From Hirundichthys speculiger (lineage: Eukaryota; Chordata; Actinopteri; Beloniformes; Exocoetidae), in the NCBI GenBank assembly GCA_018398805.1, contig JAGFBZ010000373.1:868001-932000 (forward strand): a stretch of 64,000 nt of DNA, written 5' to 3'. Shown one piece after another: positions 48,651-58,234 of this stretch. Each line of letters starts with the position of its first letter. Positions within the stretch are counted from its first letter, which is position 1. Below the pieces are notes generated by a model. That model did no database searches and was not told the origin of the DNA. It worked only from the letters and a program-made list of their open reading frames with translations. The translations under genes and the position numbers were made by a program.

Positions 48651-49120
48651 CTATAAAAAAATTAATTGGCAGAAAATAGAAAATTTTAAATAAATGTAGA
48701 TCCACTAATGACACCAATGATGACTGATGCCTTAGTTTCAATAAAATATGTGCAACAACTGGTACTTACCATAGTTTCATCGTCAGCTGAAGTATCTCCA
48801 GCCTCAGGAGCCAGTGTGGAGGTGGTGTAGTCACGGGCCATCATGGAGGAGGAGATTCCAGGAGCTGGTGTGGAGGAGGAGGTGTCACGGGCCAGCATGG
48901 AGGAGGAGGTGCCACGAGCCAGAGTGGAGGAGGAGGTGCCAGGAGCCAACTGGTAGGTAACAGGAGCAGGAGCAGGAGAGGCTGAAGCCTGTTGAACCTC
49001 CAGATTCACTACTGTGGGGTCATCTGTGAGGTCAGAAAACCCCTCATCTTCCTGCTCATCAGCCCCCACTTCATGCTCCTCGACCAACTGGGCAGTCTCT
49101 TCTGAATCCGGGTTCATGTC

Positions 49121-49128
49121 CTGCCTGC
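49121..49128 (-). other. GCAG tandem duplication that shifts the transposase frame
   Basis: The plus strand reads CTGCCTGC. Exon 11 is 408 nt here; phase of the exons on both sides requires a length smaller by 4 (or by 1 modulo 3). Confidence 0.75.
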
Positions 49129-49678
49129 AGCGCCTGACCAGTTTGCTGGAGCAAATACTGCACCCCTATGAGCTCTCCTAAGACGAGAAAAAAAATAAAT
49201 GAGGCACAATGCAGAGTGGAATGACTAAAACCTCATCAGCTGTTCAAAAAGGACTAAAATCACCTTGTATGGCTGTAAGAACCATGAAAATCATGAAAAA
49301 TATATACATAGTATAGTAAATGTAATAATTATTAATAAAAATCAAATCAGAGATGCAGCCTCAGGCTCAGTAATACTGATTTAATTCTTACCTGTGTAAC
49401 GCGATGGCGGACAGAACTCTGGTGCCACCTTTCTGCCAAAAAGCTGCTGATAATTTTTATTGACAGAATGCAAGAGGTCACCAGAGTAGCAGCGCAGAGG
49501 AGGTGACTCGATAGCAAGGGCAGCAACACGCCGGTCCTGGTTCCACCTATGCAGCCCTTCCAACAGGTAAACCTGAAAATTCAGGCTGTTGGCACTGGTC
49601 CCTGGAAGTACATTGAAATATAACATGAGATATCAAACTGTTGACATACACAAGACATGAACCATGATAGACACAAAC

Positions 49679-50465
49679 CTGGTATGAAGCGGTTGAGATG
49701 GAGATGAAAGGACTCCAATGAAGTGGAGCCTCTAGCACACCTCAACACTTGTAGCTGCACACCTCCCTTGGTCAGCTCCCCAGTTTTGGTGTAGAGAGCA
49801 ACACCTGGTGGGTCTTGGATGCACTTAACATGCTTTTTCTGAACCCGCCAGATGTGCTCCATCCTCTCACTGTCAAACAGGGGAACTCCAAGGGAGTCAT
49901 TGCCTCGGGAGCCCATAAGTGCAGAGAAGAGCTCCTCCAGAAGCCTGATGGTGGTGTCCTCTCCCCGTGTCCTCCTTCGGCAATGGAGAGCCAACTCGTC
50001 CCTGGTCAGGTGTCTGTCGACGTCCACCGAAGACAGACCCTGGGCCTGAAGCTGCTTGGCCTTTGCTTCACGCAAGAGCGCTAAATCAGCAGCATCCCAC
50101 TCAAAAATGCACGCTGAGAGGCGTGACATGAAAAGCGGGTAGAGCTGATGGGCGTCTGTGGTGCATCCCAGGGCGAGCCGCCGCATGAAGTGCCAGATGT
50201 CCAGCCTTACGACAAGTTGTGGCCAGCCGTTGAATCTGGCCTGCAGCTTCGTTGTCTCAGCTGCCTCAGCACAGCAGCCGCAGTCCACATACAGGACAAC
50301 AGGGGGATCCACACCGGCCTGGGCATACCTCCTCACCAGGTCATTAGCCATCTTGTCCAAACCAGCTCCCTCCTGAGCGGTCAGGACGCTGATTAAAATC
50401 TGTCCATACTCATTGCCCACAGATGTCAGCCAGAGAGCCGTCCCCTTTGCTGTCCCAGCCAGCTT
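49679..50465 (-). CDS. transposase exon 9: main catalytic exon
   Basis: 262 codons plus one base, acceptor CAAAG|AAG and donor CCAG|GTTTGT. KLAGTAKGTALWLTSVGNEY opens the RNase H-like fold. It carries the second Asp with the D-x(2)-H pattern (LDIWHFMRR), as in MULE, hAT, P, Kolobok and IS256 relatives, and the Glu before HxxLxRFIPG. No disabling change inside this exon. Confidence 0.8.
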
Positions 50466-51011
50466 CTTTGTTTGTTATCTGAAGCACAAAGAACACAAAC
50501 ACAAACACAAAACACTTAATATGAGAATAATGAAATGAAATTCAGGCAGTAGTTCATCATCAGTAGCCTATTATGAAAACAAAATAAGATTGCTCAACCT
50601 TTTTTGTGGAGTCCATTTTTAATATGGTGCCATATGTGGAGGTAATATGGGCCTTGATGTCCTCCAGCCTTGTCAGAATGTCCTGGCTGTAGACGGACAG
50701 GAGCCACTTGACGCTGGGGACAACAGCAGGCTCTGGCGGCTCAGGGAAGTCCACAGGTAACAGCCCAGGGCGCCGGAGGAAGGACACACATTCTGTGGTG
50801 TAGCGTGCCACGCGATGCAGCCACTCCTCTGCGTGGTTCTCCCTGAGCTGCTTTAGAACCCGCGTTGGGCTGTTACCCAGGCCCCTCTCCCGCAGCATCC
50901 GAATCACCCGGATATCACAGGCGTACCTTGGTCAAAAGATAAATATGTCAGTCGGAATGTTCTACAGAATTAATTTTGACACAGCAAAAGAGAAAAAGAG
51001 ACACTACTCAC

Positions 51012-51502
51012 TTTTGAGTCATGATGACCCGAAATTCTGACCTGTGAGCCAAGTCCAGCTGTTGTAGGACAGCTTGGCTCCAGGAAACGTGCGAGGCTTT
51101 GCACTTCCCGCAGGTCAGTGTCTCTGTGACCATATTATAAATACGGTCAACATCCAGGACTCGCCGTGCCCTCTTATGCAGCCCTGCCCCGGTCAGCTGG
51201 TGCCCACCACAAGCAGGTTTGGGGCAGATCAACCTCACCTTCCACAGCTTGTAAGGCATCCAGACAAGCAGTGGGTGGGCAAAAAAGCGGTCTGGTGAAG
51301 GCGCCTGGTGATAAAGATTCATCGGCTGAGGTGGGTAGTACCACAGCTTCAGATTATCTTGCAGCTCTAATTTACCCCTGGCCCCCGTCTTAAACAAGAC
51401 TTTGACCATCCACCTATGGTCTTCTTGTGGTAAGCCGTCTGCCCACAAGCGCGGCAGATGTGGGGTGGAAGGAGCGGACTGGAGCTGTGATGCAGAGTCA
51501 GC
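51012..51502 (-). CDS. transposase exon 7: DUF6729-like cysteine-rich domain
   Basis: 163 codons plus two bases. It starts ADSASQLQSAPSTPHLPRLW and contains PPQPMNLYHQ...PLLVWMPYKLW, then two cysteine clusters. This domain type occurs just before the catalytic part in related fish and fungal proteins. No stop or frameshift. Confidence 0.75.
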
Positions 51503-52672
51503 CTTCAGATAAACAAACAAAGAATGTAGAAGAATCATACTTTGTATTGATGAAATGCACTGCTGAAGTTGTGTATATGAGACAAAATGTTAGATCACTT
51601 ACTGACACAGAAGCAGCTACCACTGGCACTTCTATGTGAGCCTCTGTCTGCTGGTCTTGAGCCTAAAAAAGTTTAGTAGAATATTTAAACTGTTGATGTT
51701 GTACATAGAAGAAGCTCTGCAGTTGCTATTTGAGTAACTATTTAAGTACCTGGGTCTGTCTCCTGGCCACAGCAAGATTTGGCTTTGCCGCAGCAACATG
51801 TGCACCTCCAAATCTTGGCTTGTTAAACTAAAAGGCAATAAACAACCAATTCATGAAGCCATTCAGTGATCAAAATGTAAAATATCTGAGGTCAATGTGT
51901 GAGTGTCAAACACTAAACCAATACCATTGACAAATGCAGTGGTGGTCGCTGCTTGTGGCCTTCAGCTCCCCCTGCAGTCGCCACTGAAGCCCGCGGTCCA
52001 GGTGTCGTCTGTGGTGGTCCCGATGTCCTCTCTGGTCCCGATGTCCTCTCTGGTCCCGATGTCATCTGTGGTCCTGATGTCGTCTGGGCAGATGGCTGCT
52101 GTTCCATGACAATATGTATATACCAATTATACACTAATAATAGCATATAATTATAATCATACACTAATAATTGTATATAATTAAAAACTAGTTTTATATT
52201 AATATATAATTAGTCAGTTTGTAAGATGGCATTTGTACTCTGCTACCAGAGAGACCTGGGTTAATCCTACCTTCTCCATGTGGAATCCACAGACACACCT
52301 CCGCACGCTGCCAAATAAAGACTGGGCACCAGACTGCATTGGACATTTCTCAATCTAAAAAACAACAGTTGCAGATTGAAATGCATTTCATTCAGGTGTG
52401 TTATGTTTATGGTTAGAGATCTTATTTGAATATCACAACTGTATCAGCGTGTCAGAAATGTTACTACTGCATTTGTTGTAGTGATCAATAAATAGTCCCA
52501 TACCTTTTGATACAGTCCGTGCCACTTTTTTCTGCCTGGGTGCTGGTCGGTTTCCCTCAGGCCATGTCCCCGTGCTGGCGAAACGCCTAAGACGTGCCAT
52601 CCAGACAGTGTCTGGCATCCCCTTGTGTGTGTCTTGGATGATGTAGCCTTTGGTGTCAGATATTAAAAGATA

Positions 52673-52682
<10 letters not shown>

Positions 52683-52731
<49 letters not shown>
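52683..52731. repeat. (CA)n(TA)n microsatellite in transposase intron 1
   Basis: About 17 CA units followed by 7 TA units. The corresponding tract in the second copy (58190-58234) has fewer CA units. Confidence 0.9.
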
Positions 52732-53479
52732 GTATTATATTATAATGAGTTATATTAGAATGAGTTATCTTTTATGTGCTCTGTGATGCTTTACTGTATC
52801 CAACACTGATTACAGATCAGCTGGCTGAAAGTTAAAGCTAGTACTACTAGCTGACTAACAGCAGCAGCAGCAGTGAATCCCAGTGAAAATGGCGTCAGTG
52901 GCGTCAAATGGCGTCATTCGAGTTATTTCGGCACAGTTTTTTTTTTTTTTTTTTTCGTTTCATTTACATGTTCATTACAGTGAACACGTTCAGTGTTCAT
53001 TACACCGGAGGTTTTTATATGTTCATTACAACTTGTACGTAACTAGTAATGAACTTATAAATACCTCCGGCTCAGTATCTGGTGTACAGTTACAGTAGAC
53101 GTTACTACCGGCTGACGGCGCCGGCTTAAAGTTCATTCATTCACTAAATGAATGAAAAAGAATAAAAAAAACAGCGCAACACGACGGGTTTAACACATAC
53201 AACATATTAGGTTGTGTCATTATATCATATAGCACCGTTAAACCAATGTTAACAGCGAATACAGGTAAATTATTTCCGTCAGGTAACGGTGCAGGTAAAG
53301 CTAACGGAAAAATATCGCAATGACAACATGACACACGACGTAAAGTTATTTTCATACATCAACACACATCGTACAGCACCGTCATAAATGTGTAAAAACT
53401 CACCATATCGCAGAAAACACGGACTTTTGTCACCGGGTAAAATAATTACTGACCGTCGCTGAATCGCTCTGAACGCCTC

Positions 53480-53660
53480 CGTGAGGTTACCAGGGGAACT
53501 GTCGACTTCAACATTGCTCGTTCCTGATTGGTCGAATGTTGAAAATGTTGAAATGCGGGGACGCTGATTGGCGGAGAATGTTGAAAAATGTTGAAAAATG
53601 TTGAAAATGCTGAGACGTGATTGGCCGTCGCGTTTCAACATTTTCAACATTTCCCCGGAC
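53480..53660 (-). promoter_or_regulatory. transposase promoter and subterminal repeats
   Basis: Three ATTGG motifs in the plus strand (GATTGGTCG, GATTGGCGG, GATTGGCCG; CCAAT boxes for the leftward gene) lie between copies of AATGTTGAAAA. An inverted set, TTTTCAACATTTTCAACATT, follows near the end. The position just upstream of the ATG exon fits a promoter, and the repeats so near the end could bind transposase (inference). Confidence 0.55.
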
Positions 53661-53676
53661 GATCCTTCGGCAGCTG

Positions 53677-53683
53677 GCGTTCA
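53677..53683. other. right target-site duplication GCGTTCA
   Basis: Second copy of the 7 bp; the tRNA-Leu sequence resumes GG TCGCAG after it. Confidence 0.93.
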
Positions 53684-53730
53684 GGTCGCAGTCTCCCCTT
53701 GAGGCGTGGGTTCGAATCCCACTTCTGACA
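53684..53730 (+). pseudogene. tRNA-Leu 3' part, other side of the insertion
   Basis: Continues from GGTCGCAG to TTCTGACA with an intact B box. With the piece at 46542-46577 it makes one complete tRNA-Leu(CAG) gene minus the transposon. Confidence 0.93.
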
Positions 53731-54043
53731 GCTCTTTATCGTCAGGTTTGGCCTTGAGTCCCAGTTGCTTCAACATCCAATGTAAAACCTGAGCCGAATC
53801 AATCGTGTGAATCACTTCGCTGTGGAGACTGAAATAGAATATCCAACTGGCTATCCATCTGTCCATCTATCCAACTGGCTATTCGTCTATCTATCCACTG
53901 GCTAGTGGTCTCTGTCCATCTAATCTAACCAACTGGCTATCCATCTATCCATCTATCCAACTGTCTATTCATCTATCTATCTAACCAACTGGCTATTCGT
54001 CTGTACATCTATCTACCACTCACACATACACAAACACACACCA

Positions 54044-54097
54044 GTCAGGATGGCCGAGCGGTCTAAGGCGCTGCTTCAGGTCGCAGTCTCCCCTTGA
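54044..54097 (+). pseudogene. tRNA-Leu truncated after variable arm
   Basis: One base is missing in the anticodon stem (GCTGCTTCAGG) and the T arm is replaced by minisatellite. Confidence 0.88.
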
Positions 54098-54590
54098 AAT
54101 CTATCCAATTGGCTATCCGTCTGTCCAACTGATCCCACTCTGTCCTCTATCCAACTGGCTATTATCTGTCCATCTAACCAACTGGATTTCCGTCTGTCCA
54201 TCTGTCCAACTGTCTATTCATCTATCTATCTCTAACCAACTGGCTATTCGTCTGTAATCTATCTATCCAATCCAATCAATCAAAGTCTTCCATCTATCCA
54301 AATGGCTCTCTGTCCATCTATCCAACTGGCTATCCCTGTCCATCTATCCAACTGGCTATCGTGTCTGTCCATCTATCCAACTGGCTATTCGTCTGACCAT
54401 CTATCCAACTGGCTATCCGTCTGTCCATCTATCCAACTGGCTATCCGTCTGTCCATCTAACCAACTGGATTTCTGTCTGTCCATCTATCCAACTGTCTAT
54501 TCATCTATCTATCTATCTGTCTGACCAACTGGCTATTCGTCTGTACGTCTATCTACCAATGTGTACACACACACACACAAACACACACCA

Positions 54591-54673
54591 GTCAGGATGG
54601 CCGAGCGGTCTAAGGCGCTGCGTTCAGGTCGCAGTCTCCCCTTGAGGCGTGGGTTCGAATCCCACTTCTGACA
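54591..54673 (+). tRNA. tRNA-Leu (CAG), array copy 6, canonical
   Basis: Same 83 nt as the copy at 41470-41552, with A box TGGCCGAGCGG and intact B box. Confidence 0.92.
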
Positions 54674-54999
54674 GCTCTTTATCGTCAGGTTTGGCCTTGA
54701 GTCCCAGTTGCTTCAACATCCAATGTAAAACCTGAGCCGAATCAATCGTGTGAATCACTTCGCTGTGGAGACTGAAATAGAATATCCAACTGGCTATCCA
54801 GCTATCTGTCTGTCCATCTATCCGAATGGCGATTCGTCTGTCCGTCTGTCCATCTATCCAACTGGCTATTCGTCTGTCCATCTATCCAACTGGCTATCTA
54901 TCCAACTGGCTATTGTCTATCTATCTAACCAACTGGCTATCTGTCTGTCCTCTATCCAACTGGCTGTTCTATCTACCACTCACCCCATCTAACAAACCA

Positions 55000-55019
55000 G
55001 TCAGGATGGCCGAGCGGTC
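55000..55019 (+). pseudogene. tRNA-Leu 5' fragment fused to the downstream spacer
   Basis: The first 20 nt run directly into CCAGTTGCTTCAACATCC, so the rest of the tRNA and 40 bp of spacer are deleted. Confidence 0.88.
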
Positions 55020-55363
55020 CCAGTTGCTTCAACATCCAATGTAAAACCTGAGCTGAATCACTTCGCTGTGGAGACTGAAATAGAATATCCAACTGGCTAT
55101 CCGTCTGTCCATCTATCCAAATGGCTATTCGTCTGTCCATCTATCCAACTGGCTATTCTGTCCCTCTATCCAACTGGCTGTTCATCTATCCAACTGGCTA
55201 GTGGTCTGTCCATCTAACCAACTGGCTATCCGTCTGTCCATCTAACCAACTGGATTTCTGTCTGTCCATCTATCCAACTGTCTATCTATCTATCTGTCTG
55301 AACCAACTGGCTATTCTCTGTACGTCTATCTACCAATGTGTACACTCACACAAACACACACCA

Positions 55364-55446
55364 GTCAGGATGGCCGAGCGGTCTAAGGCGCTGCGTTCAG
55401 GTCGCAGTCTCCCCTTGAGGCGTGGGTTCGAATCCCACTTCTGACA
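55364..55446 (+). tRNA. tRNA-Leu (CAG), array copy 7, canonical
   Basis: Full 83 nt identical to the other canonical copies. The next run of at least four T is about 380 nt downstream. Confidence 0.92.
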
Positions 55447-55962
55447 GCTCTTTATCGTCAGGTTTGGCCTTGAGTCCCAGTTGCTTCAACATCCAATGTA
55501 AAACCTGAGCCGAATCAATCGTGTGAATCACTTCGCTGTGGAGACTGAAATAGAATATCCAACTGGCTATCCAGCTATCCATCTGTCCATCTATCCAAAT
55601 GGCTATTCGTCTGTCCATCTGTCCATCTATCCAACTGGCTATTCCATCTGACCATCTATCCAACTGGCTATCCGTCTGTCCATCTATCCAATTGGCTATT
55701 CTCTGTCCATCTATCCTACTGGCTATTTGTCTATCTATCTAACCAACTGGCTATCCGTCTGTCCATCTATGTAATAACTGGCTTTAGTGGCCATTCCGGC
55801 TATGTCCATTAACAACAGTCCCTGCTCTGTTTTTCTCTCATCCAACCCTGTCTCAAAATGTTGAAGACCCCTGATCTATCCAACTGTCTATTCATCTATC
55901 TATCTGTCTGACCAAGTGGCTATTCGTCTGTACGTCTGTGTACACACACACACACACACCTC

Positions 55963-56649
55963 CAAATAGCTATTCTGACCTCAATCTCGCCCTGCTGCTG
56001 GGTCTCATCTCTCTCCTCCTCCTCATCCTCCTCCTCCTCCTCCTCCTCTCCCTCTCTCGTCCGCTTCTTCTCCGACAACCACCTGTTCACTCGACGGCCC
56101 CGCGGCCCCCGCCCCCGAGCTTGTGGTTGAAAACATTTCCGTGATTTTGGCACATTTTGCTGCATCCACTTTTAATTTTTTTTGTCTCCGTTCTCTGAGC
56201 TTTTCTGCTCCTCCCTTTCGCTTTTGTGCTTTTTTTCTCCATTTCCATACTCATCCACGAGCCACCACACTCTCCGGTCAGGCCAAACGGCAAAATTTGG
56301 TCAGGAGGGATGGGAGGGGCGGGCCAACGAGAGCTGAGAAATTTCATTGGACTAGCCCAATGTCCGTCAAGAAAATCAACCAATGGGCCACTTCGTGTCT
56401 TCGCAAGGCCCCGTCCCGCCTCCACCCCCTCCCTTCAGCAGAAAATAACGTTCATACTGCGTTCACATCAGCGCAGCACTGTAGCGCTTGTCTGATTAGC
56501 TGTCAGTGTCTCTTTCTTGAGTTTGTTGAGTGTGTGTCGTCGTCGCCCCCCCCCCTCGGAGATTTTTATGAGCCGACTACCAGTCCGTTACCGTCGCGGT
56601 CAATAAAAACTATATACTTTTTTTTTTTTTTTATGACAGACCTGGGCCG
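55963..56649 (-). mobile_element. hAT-type transposon 5' fragment, copy 1
   Basis: Nearly the same as 59453-60063, including promoter-like CCAAT motifs (CATTGGACT, CCAATGTCC, CCAATGGGCC) and a CpG-rich block. The first coding exon has one additional T in a T run (seven rather than six near 56230), which breaks its frame. It also holds a (CTC)n run at 56012-56047 absent in the other copy. It stops at an N (56650). Confidence 0.7.
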
Positions 56650-56650
56650 N
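56650..56650. other. single ambiguous base (N), probable sequence join
   Basis: The only N in the window. The left side (ACAGACCTGGGCCG) matches 60056-60069 and the right side (TTCAGGTTTCTTTTATG) matches 47197. The two sequences are not neighbours in the other copies. Confidence 0.9.
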
Positions 56651-56879
56651 TTCAGGTTTCTTTTATGTGTGTGAAATGAATTTTGTAAATAAACATTTTT
56701 AAAAATTCAAAATGTTGTTGTTTTAATAATAACTCAAAAACACCCAATTCTCCAAGTTTACAATATTTAATTTAAACAAATAAAATGCAAAAGAACAGAA
56801 CACACAAAAAAGTTCTTAATGTTAATTAAACATTAAAAAAATACAAAAAAATAAATAAAATATAATATTAAAAAAAAAT

Positions 56880-56894
56880 AAAAAATAAAATAAA

Positions 56895-56932
<38 letters not shown>

Positions 56933-56942
56933 AAAAAAAATA
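56880..56942. repeat. poly(A)/AAATAA tract
   Basis: More than 30 consecutive A, counterpart of the A/T-rich tract at 47395-47525. Confidence 0.85.
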
Positions 56943-56964
56943 TTTAAATATTACAACTATTACA

Positions 56965-57480
56965 ATCAATATTAAGGAATTTCTCCTCATCTCCTCCAAC
57001 CATTGCTGCTTTGTGAGTTCCTCGAAATTCGGGCAGTACACTTTCCCACGGAAGTGACTGTGGCCAGTCTCTGCTGTGCGGAACTGGCCACATTTTGCAG
57101 GTGTTTGCTCCACAGTCCTTCTGTATGGCCTCTTCGGGGTGGGACAGTGTACAGGCAGGACATATTGATAAGAACAAACAGTTGCCTGCCTGTGGGGACA
57201 ACTGAGGCTGGGGCTCTGGGGCTGCTGAGGTGCTGGGACTGCTGAGGCTGCTGAGGCTGCTGGGACGCTGGGGGCTGGGGCTGCTGAGGGCTGCTGGGGG
57301 CTACAAAACAAACACCTGGCACTTTAGGCAGGATGGGGCGTGGGTCGGACTGGTTCGCCTGACCTGCTGTGTTTTCAGGTAGCTGATATATATGCTCCTG
57401 CTGTGCTGGGACCAGGTTCTGCAGGGAGACTCTGACCTCCTGAAGCGGCTCGGTGACACGGATCACTGGAGGTAAATCGG
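56965..57480 (-). pseudogene. transposase last-exon remnant in second copy
   Basis: The same protein pieces (SLQGTDLPPVI, QLPENTAGQA, PKRPYRRTVE, ETGHSHFRGKVYC) are present but fall in different frames because of single-base deletions. With the catalytic exons missing it cannot encode transposase. Confidence 0.85.
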
Positions 57481-58179
57481 TTCCTTGCAGCGACACTGAA
57501 GCCGCGGTCCAGGTGTCGTCTGTGGTGGTCCCGATGTCCTCTCTGGTCCCGATGTCCTCTCTGGCCCGATGTCATCTGTGGTCCTGATGTCGTCTGGGCA
57601 GATGGCTGCTGTTCCATGACAATATGTATATACCAATTATACACTAATAATAGCATATAATTATAATCATACACTAATAATTGTATATAATTAAAAACTA
57701 GTTTTATATTAAATAATTAGTGTCAGTTTGTAAGATGGCATTTGTACTCTGCTACCAGAGAGACCTGGGTTAATCCTACCTTCTCCATGTGGAATCCACA
57801 GACACACCTCCGCACGCTGCCAAATAAAGACTGGGCACCAGGACTGCATTGGACATTTCTCAATCTAAAAAAACAAACAGTTGCAGATTGAAATGCATTT
57901 CATTCAGGTGTGTTATGTTTATGGTTAGAGATCTTATTTGAATAATCACAACTGTATCAGCGTGTCAGAAATGTACTGCATTTGTTGTAGTGATCAATAA
58001 ATAGTCCCATACCTTTGATACAGTCCGTGCCACTTTTTCTGCCTGGGTGCTGGTCGGTTTCCCTCAGGCCATGTCCCCGTGCTGGCGAAACGCCTAAGAC
58101 GTGCCATCCAGACAGTGTCTGGCATCCCCTTGTGTGTCTTGGATGATGTAGCCTTTGGTGTCAGATATTAAAAGATATA

Positions 58180-58234
<55 letters not shown>

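Larger units (their letters stand above)
47550..53406 (-). pseudogene. Dada-type transposase gene, 12 exons, one frameshift
   Basis: Exons that join in phase: 53404-53406 (ATG at a GTGAGT donor), 52504-52647, 52271-52354, 51925-52098, 51750-51827, 51603-51662, 51012-51502, 50599-50926, 49679-50465, 49392-49601, 48770-49177 and 47550-48650; about 1,290 codons. Order of parts: a C-x(15)-C-x-C-x(2)-H cluster (exon 3); TSGPER tandem repeats (exon 4); a cysteine-rich domain of the DUF6729 type with LICPKPACGGHQ and LTCGKCKASH (exon 7); catalytic Asp in KMDSTKK (exon 8), Asp in VRLDIWHFMRR and Glu in TSLESFHLHLNRFIPG (exon 9); an acidic linker (exon 11); an Ala/Pro run and a last zinc knuckle CKKCGQFRT...GKVYC (exon 12). 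In exon 11 the entry frame (ELIGVQYLLQQTG) ends soon at a stop, while the rest is open in another frame; a doubled GCAG at 49121-49128 explains this. The transposase would cut and rejoin the element in the nucleus. Call as Dada is inference from target site and family pattern. Confidence 0.8.
46578..53676 (-). mobile_element. Dada-superfamily DNA transposon inserted in a tRNA-Leu gene
   Basis: The 7.1 kb element is bounded by GCGTTCA on both sides (46571-46577, 53677-53683), a 7-bp target duplication of the tRNA anticodon arm. Ends are inverted and imperfect: AGCTGGGGAACAATCGGCC at the left and AGCTGCCGAAGGATCGTCC read inward from the right. Inside is one leftward gene for a large DDE-type protein. 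Dada transposons are known for 6-7 bp duplications and for choosing fixed sites in U6, U1 and tRNA genes of fish and some invertebrates. Target, duplication length and a DDE protein with an N-terminal cysteine-rich part all agree. This exact copy cannot move by itself unless its transposase frame is repaired or supplied elsewhere. Confidence 0.88.
53731..55945. repeat. minisatellite/tRNA array, continued
   Basis: Same 28-bp unit, cassette leader and spacer as in 36013-46570, but with more single-base irregularities. tRNA pieces start at 54044, 54591, 55000 and 55364. A non-repeat stretch, TGGCCATTCCGGCTATGTCC to TCAAAATGTTGAAGACCCC, interrupts it at 55780-55873. Confidence 0.93.

Noticed and set aside
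49015..49117. Separate gene beginning at the ATG of MNPDSEETAQ
   Set aside because: The frame is continuous with transposase exons 11-12 and has no promoter of its own; the ATG is internal to the exon.
56123..56674. 183-codon plus-strand frame across the N
   Set aside because: It runs antisense to the hAT first exon and through the probable join; it is not conserved in the second copy.
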